NCBI GenBank assembly: GCA_043773745.1 | Contig: JAYVEV010000132.1 | Location: 1 to 64,000 of the forward strand | Length of the DNA stretch: 64,000 nt | DNA from: UKL13-2 sp043773745 | GTDB taxonomy: Bacteria > Pseudomonadota > Gammaproteobacteria > Burkholderiales > Usitatibacteraceae | Direction: 5' to 3' | Shown here: one piece after another, positions 25,119 through 34,945 of the stretch | Numbering within the stretch: position 1 is the stretch's first letter | Layout of the letters: each line of letters begins with the position of its first letter | Translations under genes and position numbers: made by a program | Notes under the pieces: model-generated | The model's input: only the letters and a program-made list of their open reading frames with translations | The model's database searches: none | Told to the model about the DNA's origin: nothing

Positions 25119-26807
25119 ATGTACAAATATGATTCCATTGATCAGAAAATCGTCGACGAGCGCGTGGCACAATTTCGCGGCCAGACCGAACGTTTTCTGC
25201 GTGGCGAATTAAGCGAAGATGAGTTTCGTCCACTGCGTTTGCAAAACGGTCTGTACGTGCAAAAGCATGCGCCGATGTTGCGGGTGGCGATTCCTTATGG
25301 CCATCTTTCAAGCAAGCAGATGCGCATGCTGGCACATATCGCCCGCAAATACGACCGCGGCTACGCGCACTTCACCACCCGCCAGAACATCCAATATAAC
25401 TGGCCCGAATTAAAGCGGGTACCCGATATTCTGGCGGATCTGGCGACGGTTGAAATGCACGCGATTCAAACCTCGGGCAACTGTATTCGCAACACCACCT
25501 CGGATCAATTTGCCGGGGTCGCACATGATGAGTTGATTGATCCGCGTCCCTATGCAGAATTGATTCGTCAGTGGTCAACCTTCCATCCCGAGTTTGCCTA
25601 CCTGCCGCGCAAATTCAAGATTGCCGTCAATGGTGCAGTCGAGGATCGCGCCGGTACTTTGTTTCACGATATCGGCATTCACACCGTTAAAACGGATGAT
25701 GGTGAGGTGGTGTTCCGTATTCTGGTGGGTGGTGGCCTGGGTCGCACGCCGATCCTCGGCCACGTGATTCGCGAGGCGTTGCCCAAGCAACATTTGTTTA
25801 CTTATCTTGACGCGATTTTGCGCGTCTATAACCGTTTTGGTCGCCGCGACAATATGTACAAAGCGCGCATCAAAATATTGGTTAAAGAACTGGGTCTCGA
25901 AAAATTCCGCGCTGAGGTTGAAGCCGAATGGGCGCATTTGAAGGATGGCCCCTCGACGCTAACGCAGGCCGAGATTGATCGCGTCGCCGCCTATTTTATC
26001 GACCCCGACTATGAGGTTTTGTCGGCCGTTGATGCGGATTATGAACGCAACCTGCTGGAGCATAAAGCCTTTGACCGCTGGGTCGAGCGCAATGTGTTTG
26101 GTCATAAGCAAGCGGGCTATGCCGCGGTCACACTGTCACTGAAAAAAACCGGCATCGCACCCGGTGATGCGACCGACCTACAGCTAGATGCGGTAGCTGA
26201 TCTCGCCGATGAATTCAGCTATGGTGAAATTCGCGTCTCGCATGAGCAAAATCTTATTCTTGCGGATGTAAAAAATCGCGATTTGTTCACTGTCTGGCAA
26301 CGTGCTAAAGCTATCGGTTTTGCCACCCCCAATATCGGATTGCTCACCGACATCATCGCCTGTCCCGGCGGCGATTTTTGCTCACTGGCCAATGCAAAGT
26401 CAATCCCCGTTGCCGAAGCGATTCAGCGTCGCTTTGATGATCTGGATTATTTATTTGATATCGGCGATATCGCCATCAATATTTCAGGCTGCATGAATGC
26501 CTGTGGCCATCATCATGTGGGGCATATCGGCATTCTCGGTGTGGACAAGCATGGCGCGGAGTTTTATCAAGTCACGATTGGCGGCAGCCAGGGTTTGCAG
26601 GCGGCACTGGGCAAAGTGATTGGCCCGTCGTTCGCACAGGATGAAATGGCTGATGTGGTCGAAAAGTTGATCAAGACCTATGTCGCATTGCGCTTTGAAG
26701 ATGAGCATTTTCTGGATACGGCCAAGCGCGTCGGCATTGAGCCGTTCAAGGCCAGCGTATACAACAAAAAAGCCGGGCACAGTGAAGTTGAGGTCGCCAA
26801 TGTCTAG
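25119..26807 (+). CDS. cysI: Nitrite/sulfite reductase hemoprotein (CysI type)
   Basis: Siroheme and [4Fe-4S] enzyme reducing sulfite to sulfide. 562 residues with both ferredoxin-like repeats. The siroheme-binding Arg/Asn block is QTSGNCIRNTTSDQFAG (about 122-138), and the cluster Cys pairs are in ACPGGDFCSLA (about 413-421) and SGCMNACGHHHVGHIG (about 456-470). No flavoprotein subunit (CysJ) is present, so electrons probably come from a ferredoxin or another donor. It starts six bases after the TSUP gene and overlaps the DUF934 gene by eight bases. Confidence 0.93.
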   Translation: MYKYDSIDQKIVDERVAQFRGQTERFLRGELSEDEFRPLRLQNGLYVQKHAPMLRVAIPYGHLSSKQMRMLAHIARKYDRGYAHFTTRQNIQYNWPELKRVPDILADLATVEMHAIQTSGNCIRNTTSDQFAGVAHDELIDPRPYAELIRQWSTFHPEFAYLPRKFKIAVNGAVEDRAGTLFHDIGIHTVKTDDGEVVFRILVGGGLGRTPILGHVIREALPKQHLFTYLDAILRVYNRFGRRDNMYKARIKILVKELGLEKFRAEVEAEWAHLKDGPSTLTQAEIDRVAAYFIDPDYEVLSAVDADYERNLLEHKAFDRWVERNVFGHKQAGYAAVTLSLKKTGIAPGDATDLQLDAVADLADEFSYGEIRVSHEQNLILADVKNRDLFTVWQRAKAIGFATPNIGLLTDIIACPGGDFCSLANAKSIPVAEAIQRRFDDLDYLFDIGDIAINISGCMNACGHHHVGHIGILGVDKHGAEFYQVTIGGSQGLQAALGKVIGPSFAQDEMADVVEKLIKTYVALRFEDEHFLDTAKRVGIEPFKASVYNKKAGHSEVEVANV

Positions 26808-27318
26808 CTTAAAAATTATTCGTGATGGCGTGATTGTCAATGATGATTGGACCTTGGTTGCGGATCAGGACGCAGCCTGGCCGAGCGGCCAGCTGATTGT
26901 GCCGCTCAAGGTTTGGGGATTACGTAAGCATGAATTGCTCGCGCGCGCTGAACCCATTGGTGTGTGGCTTGATGGTCATGGCGATGTTGCAATACTGGCC
27001 GACTCGGTTGGTCAGCTTTCGCTGATCGCCATCAATTTCCCCAAGTTTGCCGATGGTCGCGGCTACTCGGCAGCAGCGCTGTTGCGCACTCGATACGGCT
27101 TCAAGGGAGAGCTTCGCGCCATTGGCGATGTGTTGCGTGACCAGCTCTTTTATATGCAGCGGGTCGGTTTCAATGCCTTTGCGGTGCGCGCGGACAAAGA
27201 TATTGCGGATGCATTGAAAGCCCTGAACGATTTTTCTGAAACCTATCAGGGCTCCACTGATCAACCAGTGCCTCTATTTCGCCGCCGTGCGGCCCATCCA
27301 TCAGAAAGTTCGGCATGA
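26800..27318 (+). CDS. DUF934 protein, sulfite-reductase accessory
   Basis: About 172 residues. The sequence (SLKIIRDGVIVNDDWTLVAD, then IVPLKVWGLRKHELLAR and LLRTRYGFKGELRAIGDVLRDQLFYM) is the DUF934 family, which almost always follows cysI and precedes cysH in proteobacteria. Its biochemical role is not known; the linkage suggests a subunit or electron-transfer helper of sulfite reductase. The start at 26800 overlaps cysI by eight bases; the open frame back to 26680 lies within cysI. It overlaps cysH by four bases. Confidence 0.88.
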   Translation: MSSLKIIRDGVIVNDDWTLVADQDAAWPSGQLIVPLKVWGLRKHELLARAEPIGVWLDGHGDVAILADSVGQLSLIAINFPKFADGRGYSAAALLRTRYGFKGELRAIGDVLRDQLFYMQRVGFNAFAVRADKDIADALKALNDFSETYQGSTDQPVPLFRRRAAHPSESSA

Positions 27319-28094
27319 ACGCCTCGCTTGAAGCCAAAATTGCCGCACTCAAAGTACTGCTCGTCCACATCGAGCAAAACTTTGCGCCGGCGGTATTCGC
27401 CTCCAGTTTCGGCGCAGAAGATATGGTGTTGTTTGATCTCATCGCCCGCCACGGCAAAGGCATTGAAATTTTTACGCTTGATACCGGCCGCCTGCCGTCA
27501 GAAACTCTCAATCTCATGCATCGCGCGCAGGCAAAATACGATATCGATGTGACATCGTATACACCTGCGGCTAGCGCCGTACAAAGCTATATCGACAGCG
27601 TTGGACTTAATGGGTTTTATGAAAGTATTGAAAACCGCAAAGCGTGCTGCCATATCCGTAAAGTTGAGCCGCTTGCCCGCGCGCTCTCGGACAAGCGTGC
27701 ATGGCTAACCGGACTGCGCCGCGAACAGGCGCCGACCCGTTCTGATCTTGGTGAATCTGAAATTGATGCGACGCACGGTCTCACCAAATTCAATCCGCTC
27801 ATTGATTGGACTAACGATGATGTATGGAACTATATTCGCGCCAATGAGGTGCCTTACAACGCACTGCATGATCGCGGCTACCCCAGCATCGGCTGTGAGC
27901 CCTGCACACGCGCCGTAAAGCCCGGTGAAGATGCTCGTGCTGGACGCTGGTGGTGGGAATCAAAGGCTGAGCAGAAGGAATGCGGCCTGCATGTGGCCGA
28001 ATCAGCAGCGGCATCCGCCATCCCTGCCTATGCATCCATTGCCATCAACGTTATCAACGCAATCGAAACACCCCTTCAGAAAGCAAGCGTATGA
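27315..28094 (+). CDS. cysH: Adenylyl-sulfate (APS) reductase, CysH family
   Basis: Reduces activated sulfate to sulfite using thioredoxin. 259 residues. The PP-loop-like start is SSFGAEDMVLFDLIA. Two Cys pairs, in RKACCHIRKVEPL and GCEPCTRAVKPGED, are those that bind a [4Fe-4S] cluster in APS reductases and are missing from PAPS reductases. The catalytic Cys is in ECGLH. Absence of cysC (APS kinase) in the operon agrees with direct APS use. Starts inside the DUF934 stop and shares ATGA with cysD. Confidence 0.94.
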   Translation: MNASLEAKIAALKVLLVHIEQNFAPAVFASSFGAEDMVLFDLIARHGKGIEIFTLDTGRLPSETLNLMHRAQAKYDIDVTSYTPAASAVQSYIDSVGLNGFYESIENRKACCHIRKVEPLARALSDKRAWLTGLRREQAPTRSDLGESEIDATHGLTKFNPLIDWTNDDVWNYIRANEVPYNALHDRGYPSIGCEPCTRAVKPGEDARAGRWWWESKAEQKECGLHVAESAAASAIPAYASIAINVINAIETPLQKASV

Positions 28095-29059
28095 GCTTCA
28101 TTGATTCCATTATTCCCGCTGGCACTGCTCTCAGCGAAGCGCGTCTGAACAACAACCGCGCATCGTTGAGCAAACACCTGAGCTGGCTCGAGTCAGAAGC
28201 GATTCACATCATGCGCGAAACGGTCGCAGAAACACGCAACCCCGCGCTGCTGTTTTCCGGTGGTAAGGATTCGATTGTGATGCTGCGCATTGCGGAAAAA
28301 GCATTTCGCCCGGACCGCTTGCCGTTTCCGCTATTACATATTGATACCGAGCACAACTTCCCTGAAGTGATTGCTTTCCGCGACCAAAAAGTCACCGAGT
28401 TACAGGAAAAATTGATCGTGCGCTCGGTCGGCGAGGATATCCGTGCAGGCCGGGTGGTGTTGCGAAAGCCCGATGAAAGCCGCAATGTGCACCAAACCAC
28501 CACGTTGCTGGCGGCAATCAAGGAGTTTGAATTTGATGCACTATTTGGCGGTGCGCGCCGTGATGAAGAAAAAGCCCGCGCGAAGGAACGCATTATTTCG
28601 CACCGCGATGAATGGGGCCAGTGGGACCCGAAAAATCAGCGGCCTGAATTATGGAGCCTGTACAACCTGCGCATTCATCCGGGCGAGCATGTGCGCGTAT
28701 TTCCACTCTCGAACTGGACCGAGCTCGATATCTGGCAATACATCGCGCATGAAAATCTGGCCGTGCCATCGATCTATTTTTCGCACGAACGTGAAGTCGT
28801 TGAACGCAAAGGTTTGCTGGTACCGGTCACCGAATTGACGCCGCCCAAAGCCGGTGAAACTGTCATCACCAAGCCAGTGCGATTCCGCACGGTGGGCGAC
28901 ATAACCTGCACCGCACCGGTTGCATCGGATGCGACCACGGTAGATGAAATTATTGAAGAGACTTTGCTGTCCCGATTGACCGAGCGCGGCGCCACGCGGC
29001 TGGATGATCAGACCTCGGATGCATCGATGGAGCAACGCAAAAAAGAAGGATACTTTTGA
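28091..29059 (+). CDS. cysD: Sulfate adenylyltransferase subunit 2
   Basis: The catalytic PP-loop subunit of ATP sulfurylase, forming APS from ATP and sulfate. About 322 residues. The PP-loop is LLFSGGKDSIVMLRIAEKAF, followed by HIDTEHNFPEV and the FGGARRDEEKARAKERI block. The C-terminus has the usual SDASMEQRKKEGYF. Begins at 28091 within the cysH stop; the open frame from 27980 is within cysH. The stop overlaps the cysN start (TGATG). Confidence 0.97.
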   Translation: MSFIDSIIPAGTALSEARLNNNRASLSKHLSWLESEAIHIMRETVAETRNPALLFSGGKDSIVMLRIAEKAFRPDRLPFPLLHIDTEHNFPEVIAFRDQKVTELQEKLIVRSVGEDIRAGRVVLRKPDESRNVHQTTTLLAAIKEFEFDALFGGARRDEEKARAKERIISHRDEWGQWDPKNQRPELWSLYNLRIHPGEHVRVFPLSNWTELDIWQYIAHENLAVPSIYFSHEREVVERKGLLVPVTELTPPKAGETVITKPVRFRTVGDITCTAPVASDATTVDEIIEETLLSRLTERGATRLDDQTSDASMEQRKKEGYF

Positions 29060-30348
29060 TGAGCACGAATATTGCCGCCACTATCGATACACTTCGCTTC
29101 ACCACCGCAGGCTCGGTGGATGATGGCAAATCAACGCTGATAGGACGCTTGCTATACGACTCGAAATCGATTCTTGAAGATCAGATTGCCGCGATCGCGC
29201 GCACCACCAGCAAGCGCGGCCAAGAAGGGCTTGATTTATCGCTGCTCACCGATGGTCTCAGCGCGGAGCGCGAGCAAGGCATCACCATTGATGTGGCATA
29301 CCGCTACTTCGCCACACCCAATCGCCGCTTCATCATTGCCGATACACCGGGCCATGAGCAATACACCCGCAACATGGTCACGGGTGCTTCAACCGCGGAT
29401 GTGGCGATTGTGCTGATTGATGCCGCCAAAGGTATTAAGCCGCAATCACGCCGTCACGCTGCCTTAGCCGTGCTGCTCGATTTGCCGCATGTGGTGGTAG
29501 CCGTCAACAAGATGGATCTGGTTGGCTACAAAAAAGAAGTGTTCCAGAAAATCAAAAGTGATTTCACCGCGATTGCGCGTGAACTCGGTGTACGCGAGAT
29601 TTCATTTATTCCGGTCTCGGCACTGCAAGGCGATATGGTGGTGAACAAGGAAAGTGCCGGCACCAACAATATGCCTTGGTACAACGGACCGACACTGCTG
29701 GAATTCTTAGAATCGGTTCGCGTAGGCAAAGCAGTCGTACCGGCATTTCGGCTTCCTGTGCAATTAGTATCGCGTGTGCGCTTCGGCGCCAATCAGGACA
29801 GTCGCGGCTACTTGGGGCGCGTCGAATCGGGCAGTGTGAAAGTAGGCGACCATATTGTAGTGCTGCCCTCTGGCGAGACTGCGCGCATTGCCGAGATCAT
29901 TACGCTTGATGGCAATGCACAGTCGGCAGAATCACTGGATTCCGTGACCATTACGTTGGACCGTCAGCTCGATATTTCGCGCGGCGATGTGATTGCCGAG
30001 CGTTTCAAACCACCCCGCGTGACGCAAAATATCCGGGCCAATGTGTGCTGGCTAGGCAATGATCCGCTATCGACAACCAGACGTTATTTGCTCAAGCACG
30101 GCACCCGTACCGTGCCCGCGAAAATTTCGTCAGTCAATTCGCGCTACGACATTCTCACGCTGCAACCCACAGCCACCACCACGCTGAACACCAACGATAT
30201 CGGTGCGCTGTCGATTCATGTCGCCCAGCCGGTCATGGTCGATGCATACTGGGCAAACCACGCTGGCGGCAGTTTTATCTTGCTCGATGAAGCGACTAAT
30301 GCGACGGTGGCTGCAGGCACGATTCTTTCGGAGCCGACAGATGTTTAA
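29059..30348 (+). CDS. cysN: Sulfate adenylyltransferase subunit 1
   Basis: GTPase subunit that drives APS formation by CysD. About 429 residues, so it is CysN alone without a fused CysC kinase. GTPase motifs: G1 AGSVDDGKSTLIGRL, G3 DTPGHEQYTRNM, G4 NKMDLV. Two EF-Tu-like beta domains follow. The ATG at 29059 overlaps the cysD stop by one base; a TTG one codon upstream is the alternative. The stop is eight bases past the cobA start. Confidence 0.96.
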   Translation: MSTNIAATIDTLRFTTAGSVDDGKSTLIGRLLYDSKSILEDQIAAIARTTSKRGQEGLDLSLLTDGLSAEREQGITIDVAYRYFATPNRRFIIADTPGHEQYTRNMVTGASTADVAIVLIDAAKGIKPQSRRHAALAVLLDLPHVVVAVNKMDLVGYKKEVFQKIKSDFTAIARELGVREISFIPVSALQGDMVVNKESAGTNNMPWYNGPTLLEFLESVRVGKAVVPAFRLPVQLVSRVRFGANQDSRGYLGRVESGSVKVGDHIVVLPSGETARIAEIITLDGNAQSAESLDSVTITLDRQLDISRGDVIAERFKPPRVTQNIRANVCWLGNDPLSTTRRYLLKHGTRTVPAKISSVNSRYDILTLQPTATTTLNTNDIGALSIHVAQPVMVDAYWANHAGGSFILLDEATNATVAAGTILSEPTDV

Positions 30349-31138
30349 CAACACTTCATCAAAAGTCTATTTGGTCGGCGCAGGTCCTGGCGCACCGGAT
30401 TTGCTCACATTGCGTGCGGCACGATTACTGGAGCGCGCCGACATTGTTTTCTACGATGCGCTGGTTCATGCCGATACCATCGCCCTCGCGGTGAATGCCA
30501 AAAAAATTGCTGTTGGTAAACGCGCCGGACAAGTATCAACTGATCAGCGCTTCATCAATCGCAGCTTGGTGGAAGCCGCCGCCCGCTATGAAATCGTGGT
30601 GCGCCTGAAAGGGGGCGACCCAATGATGTTTGGCCGCGCGCAAGAAGAGATTGATGAATTGGTTGCGGCGGGTATCGCCTATGAAGTAGTGCCTGGCATC
30701 ACCGCCGCGCTTGCCGCCAGCGCGCAGCTCGGCGTCTCGCTTACCCAACGCGGCGTTGCCCGCAGCGTAACCTTCGCCACCCCGCGCAGCGGCCCTGATG
30801 AAAGCCAAAGCGAATGGGTCAAAAGCGCCGCCGCCGCCGACACCACCGTGCTCTACATGGCCGTCGGCCAAGCCCCGCAAATTGCTGCCGCACTGATCGC
30901 TGAAGGCAAATCAGCCGCCACACCGGTGGCAATTATCGAGAGCGCCACACTGCCAGAAGAGCAAAGAATTTTCACCACACTGGCCGGGCTCACCGCCTCG
31001 TCACTGCAACTGCGCGGCCCCGCCGTGCTGTGTATTGGCGAGGTATTTTCGGTAGAGCGGATTAACGTCAAAAAAGGACACACGAGCACTGGCGAGGCGT
31101 TTGAGCCGATTATGGCTGGAAAAACCCGCCGATATTAG
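30341..31138 (+). CDS. cobA: Uroporphyrinogen-III C-methyltransferase
   Basis: SAM-dependent methyltransferase making precorrin-2, the precursor of siroheme needed by CysI. About 265 residues. Motifs: VYLVGAGPGAPDLLTLRAA, GGDPMMFGRAQEE, and VVPGITAALAASAQLGVSLT. It lacks the dehydrogenase/chelatase half found in CysG, so precorrin-2 oxidation and iron insertion must be encoded elsewhere. The start overlaps cysN by eight bases, closing the cys operon. Confidence 0.94.
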   Translation: MFNNTSSKVYLVGAGPGAPDLLTLRAARLLERADIVFYDALVHADTIALAVNAKKIAVGKRAGQVSTDQRFINRSLVEAAARYEIVVRLKGGDPMMFGRAQEEIDELVAAGIAYEVVPGITAALAASAQLGVSLTQRGVARSVTFATPRSGPDESQSEWVKSAAAADTTVLYMAVGQAPQIAAALIAEGKSAATPVAIIESATLPEEQRIFTTLAGLTASSLQLRGPAVLCIGEVFSVERINVKKGHTSTGEAFEPIMAGKTRRY

Positions 31139-31222
31139 AATTCGGCACCCCTGAGCCACGTGAGGCGGCAATTTCGCGAAGCCTTGCTTCACGCCGGCCG
31201 AGCCAGAAACCGGTGCCGCGTT

Positions 31223-32833
31223 TTATGGCAACTTCACCCAAGTCAATTCCAGCCAGGCATCCGGCCGATGCACCACCAATACGCCCGCCTTTGAAGCCCA
31301 CGGGGCGACCTGCAAATGCAGCGGAATATGCAGCACTTCATCATGGTGAATCTGCATCGCCTTGATGATCATCTCCTGCCGCTTTTTTAAATCGGTTTCA
31401 CCCTCGATGTTGTCGATCAACTGATCGAGCGCGGGATGTTTGTAATTGCCCCAGTTGTATTCGCCTGCGCCTTTGTCGTTGCGACTGTGCAGCACCGGCT
31501 TAAGGGTAAATATCGCGTCGGTTGTTGAGCCGCCCCAGCCGAGCATATAGAGGCTGTTGTCGAGCTTTTGCTGCTTGGGAAAATAATTGGCTTTAGGCAT
31601 CGAGGCGACTTTTACGTTGACGCCAATCTTGGACCACATGCCGGCTAGCGCGACACAAATACGCTCATCGTTGATATAGCGATCGTTGGGACAATCGAGT
31701 GTAACGGTGAAGCCCTTCGGGTAGCCCGCATCGGCCAATAATTTTTTGGCGGCGTCGGCACTGATCATCGGGTGGCGTTTTTCCATCGAGTCGGGAATGC
31801 CCGCTTCTCTGCGCGAGGGCAGATTGATAGCGGTCGGTATCGAAAGCCCGCGCATGACGGAGCGCTTGATAGCTTCAACATCGGTGGATTGATACAGCGC
31901 CATGCGCACGCGCTTATCCTTGAACGGGTTTTTACCTTTCACATCGGAATAAAGCAACTCATCACGCGCCTGATCCATGCCGATAAAAACAATTCGATTT
32001 TCGCGGCCTTCGTAAATTTTGATTTTTTTATCCTGTTGCAGCTTGGCGATATCCTGCAACGGCGGGTCCAGAATGAAATCGAGCTCGCCTGAAATCAATG
32101 CGGCCACTCGAGTAGCGGGCGAGCGGATCGGTGTAAAAATCACGTCGGTGACATTACCTTCGAAGCGGCCTTCCCTGATGCCCCACCAGTTGGGGTTTTT
32201 CTTGAGCACGGTTTTTACATCGGGTTCGCGCGAGACGAGCGTAAACGGGCCAGTGCCCATGGCGTTGCGCACGCCGAAAGTTTCTTCCTTGTTGGTGAAA
32301 TCCTGCGGCTTTTCGATTTTATTTTTGATGCACCAGGCTTTCGACATGATGAACAGCGTGCTGCTGCCGAGCATGTCGGGCAGCACTGAATTCGGCACCG
32401 GCGTGGTCAGCTCTACGGTGAAGTCGTCGATCTTGCGCGGCTTACCCAGCGCAATGCTGTACACCCGATAATTTGACGTCGGCGCCTGAGAACGCAAAAT
32501 CGAGAACACCACATCGTCAGCCGTGAACGCCGAGCCATCATGCCATTTCACACCTTTGCGCAGCGTGATCAGCCAGGCGGTGGGCGCGGTTTGCCTGACC
32601 GCAGTGGCCAACGTCGGGATCAGCTTCATGTTTTTATCGCGCGACAACAGCTGCTCGTAAATCTGGCCGTTAAACTGGTTGTTGAACGCTTCGTTTTGCG
32701 CATGCGGATCGTGCGTGGCAACATCACCCTGATTAGACCAGCGCAGGGTCTTGGCCCCGACACTCGTTCCCAGCGTCGCCGAGATCAGCAACAGGGCGCA
32801 TAAAGCGGTGATGTTTTTCAGTAAAATTTTCAT
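31223..32833 (-). CDS. Peptide ABC transporter substrate-binding protein (family 5)
   Basis: A periplasmic binding protein of about 536 residues. Signal peptide KNITALCALLLISATLGTSVGA, mature start KTLRWSNQGD. The SBP family 5 core includes VKWHDGSAFTADDVVFSI and GTGPFTLVSREPDVKT. It is a paralogue of the two binding proteins at 52906 and 54734, sharing DELLYS, GKNPFKD and VMRGLSIPT-type blocks. It has no permease or ATPase beside it, so it probably delivers to the transporter at 56-60 kb or one elsewhere. The start at 32833 gives a proper signal peptide; the frame open to 32905 adds residues without one. Divergent from the M61 gene. Confidence 0.92.
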   Translation of the reverse strand: MKILLKNITALCALLLISATLGTSVGAKTLRWSNQGDVATHDPHAQNEAFNNQFNGQIYEQLLSRDKNMKLIPTLATAVRQTAPTAWLITLRKGVKWHDGSAFTADDVVFSILRSQAPTSNYRVYSIALGKPRKIDDFTVELTTPVPNSVLPDMLGSSTLFIMSKAWCIKNKIEKPQDFTNKEETFGVRNAMGTGPFTLVSREPDVKTVLKKNPNWWGIREGRFEGNVTDVIFTPIRSPATRVAALISGELDFILDPPLQDIAKLQQDKKIKIYEGRENRIVFIGMDQARDELLYSDVKGKNPFKDKRVRMALYQSTDVEAIKRSVMRGLSIPTAINLPSRREAGIPDSMEKRHPMISADAAKKLLADAGYPKGFTVTLDCPNDRYINDERICVALAGMWSKIGVNVKVASMPKANYFPKQQKLDNSLYMLGWGGSTTDAIFTLKPVLHSRNDKGAGEYNWGNYKHPALDQLIDNIEGETDLKKRQEMIIKAMQIHHDEVLHIPLHLQVAPWASKAGVLVVHRPDAWLELTWVKLP

Positions 32834-32948
32834 ATTTTTTTGGGCATAAAGCGCGTTAGCAGCAGAAACCTCATCATAATCGAAAGCGCTGTCTATAATG
32901 AACACTTATAGCCGCAAAATCACAAGCAAGATCTCCATTTAAAACGCC

Positions 32949-34823
32949 ATGAATTCCAATCGCCAGACCGATAGCGCATCGCACCATCAACTCACCCGCT
33001 ACACGATTGCCCCCAAGCATTCCGCCGCGCACTTATTTGCAGTTACTGTCAGCATTGATCAGCCGGATCCTGCCGGACAGCGCTTCATGTTACCGAGCTG
33101 GATTCCAGGCAGTTATATGATTCGCGAATTTGCGCGCAATATCATCACCCTGACAGCGACCTTTGGTGACACGTCCGTCGCTGTGGAAAAAAACGACAAG
33201 ATGACCTGGCAGTGCGCACCCTGTCCTGCCGGCGCGGGCACTCTCACCCTCACCTACGAAGTTTATGCATGGGATTTGAGTGTGCGTGCGGCACATCTGG
33301 ATGAGACCCACGGCTTTTTCAATGCGAGCAGCGTATTTTTAATGCCCGACGGTTATGGTGATGCGCCCTGCACCGTGACAATCAGCGCGCCTGCCGCATG
33401 GCGCATCGCCACCGCGCTTAGCCAGACCCCAGCAATGGCGGGCATTGCAAAGCATTTTGCTTTGGAAACGACCGACCAGATTGGACTCTTAGAAAATATT
33501 GTCCATCATTTCTATGCCGCTAACTATGATGAGTTAATCGATCATCCGGTCGAGATGGGTACTTTCACACACGCGACTTTTGAAGCCTGCGGGGTGCAAC
33601 ATCATATTGCAATCACCGGTAAACACCGCGCAGACATGGCGCGGCTTTGCGCCGATTTCAAAAAAATCTGCGAAGCGCAGATTCGTTTGTTTGAGCCGGA
33701 ATCGCAAGCCGCACCGTTTCGCGAATACTGGTTTCTGATCATGGTGGTGAGCGAAGGCTTCGGCGGTCTCGAGCATCGCGCCTCGACCGCGCTGATTGTC
33801 GGTCGCGATGATTTGCCGCTGGCACATGTGCCCGCCGTGAGGCCAGGCTATCGCAAGATGCTGTCGCTGACCTCGCATGAATATTTTCATACCTGGAACG
33901 TGAAACGCATCAGGCCTGAACGGTTCATGGACTATGATTTATTCAGTGAGAATTACACTCGGCAGCTGTGGTTTTTTGAAGGCTTTACCGATTACTACGA
34001 CGACTTGATGCTGGCCCGTACCGGCCTTATCACGCCGCTGGAATATCTTGAAGTCGAGGCGGAAAACATCGGCCGCGTACTTTCGCAAAGCGGTCGCCTG
34101 AAACAAAGCGTGGCCGATTCTTCTTTCGATGCATGGACCAAATATTATCGCCAGGACGAGAACGCGCCCAATGCCATCGTCAGCTACTACCAAAAAGGCG
34201 CGATCGTGGGCATGGCGCTTGATCTCACTATTCGGCAGCGCAGTAACGGCGCGAAATCGCTCGATGATTTGATGCGCGCACTGTGGAATGAGTACGGCAA
34301 ACCCGCTATCGGTGTGCCTGAACGCGCGCTTGAAACCATCGCCGAGACGGTGACCGGCCTGGATCTCAAAGCCTTCTTTGCCGAAGCTGTTTACAGCACC
34401 CGCGATATTGCACTCGCGCCCCTGCTCAGCTATGTCGGCATTGATATTGGCACCCGTGTCCCGGGCGTCAATAAAACCGGCGATCCGCTGCCACCCACTA
34501 TCGGCGCGCGTATCGGTGCCGATACCAATGGCGACGCCAAACTGGCGCAGGTATTTGATGGCGGCGCGGCGCAAGCGGCCGGACTGTCTGCTGGCGATAC
34601 CATCATCGCGATTGATGGCTTGCGCGTCACTAGCAATAACATCGAGCGGCGCATCAAGTCTTATGCATCGGCAACCACCCTTGAATTTACTGCCTTTCGT
34701 CGCGATGAGATGATGCGCTTTGAGGTCACGTTGCAAGCACAGCCCGCGAGCATCTGCACCCTGACCACGCGGGATACGCCGCCCGAGGCGAAGCAGCAGC
34801 GTGAACGCTGGCTGAACCTGTAG
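32949..34823 (+). CDS. M61 family metallopeptidase with PDZ domain
   Basis: A glycyl-aminopeptidase-like zinc protease of 624 residues. The N-terminal beta domain (about 15-190) is followed by the catalytic domain with HEYFHTWNVKRIRP (zinc His at about 310 and 314) and the third ligand Glu in FFEGFTDYYDD (about 344). A PDZ domain occupies about 535-600 (QVFDGGAAQAAGLSAGDTII). No signal peptide is evident, so it is probably cytoplasmic. A terminator-like hairpin follows the stop. Confidence 0.93.
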   Translation: MNSNRQTDSASHHQLTRYTIAPKHSAAHLFAVTVSIDQPDPAGQRFMLPSWIPGSYMIREFARNIITLTATFGDTSVAVEKNDKMTWQCAPCPAGAGTLTLTYEVYAWDLSVRAAHLDETHGFFNASSVFLMPDGYGDAPCTVTISAPAAWRIATALSQTPAMAGIAKHFALETTDQIGLLENIVHHFYAANYDELIDHPVEMGTFTHATFEACGVQHHIAITGKHRADMARLCADFKKICEAQIRLFEPESQAAPFREYWFLIMVVSEGFGGLEHRASTALIVGRDDLPLAHVPAVRPGYRKMLSLTSHEYFHTWNVKRIRPERFMDYDLFSENYTRQLWFFEGFTDYYDDLMLARTGLITPLEYLEVEAENIGRVLSQSGRLKQSVADSSFDAWTKYYRQDENAPNAIVSYYQKGAIVGMALDLTIRQRSNGAKSLDDLMRALWNEYGKPAIGVPERALETIAETVTGLDLKAFFAEAVYSTRDIALAPLLSYVGIDIGTRVPGVNKTGDPLPPTIGARIGADTNGDAKLAQVFDGGAAQAAGLSAGDTIIAIDGLRVTSNNIERRIKSYASATTLEFTAFRRDEMMRFEVTLQAQPASICTLTTRDTPPEAKQQRERWLNL

Positions 34824-34830
34824 CACGGCG

Positions 34831-34858
34831 TTCGATAGGTACTGTCGAATTATTTTTT
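34831..34858 (+). terminator. Intrinsic terminator after the M61 peptidase gene
   Basis: TTCGATAG (34831-34838), loop GTA, CTGTCGAA (34842-34849) gives an eight-pair stem with one G-T pair, followed by TTATTTTTT. It begins eight bases after the stop codon. Confidence 0.7.
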
Positions 34859-34945
34859 AACCCCACTTGCTGATGTGATGCCATTAAAGTTCGGCGAAAA
34901 AAAAGCGCAAAATATCAACTGCTTTCAAAAACCCAAGGAATTGCC

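Noticed and set aside
33939..34826. A 295-residue open frame on the minus strand
   Set aside because: It lies opposite the M61 peptidase gene, whose zinc motif and PDZ domain are conserved; the antisense frame has no recognisable domain.
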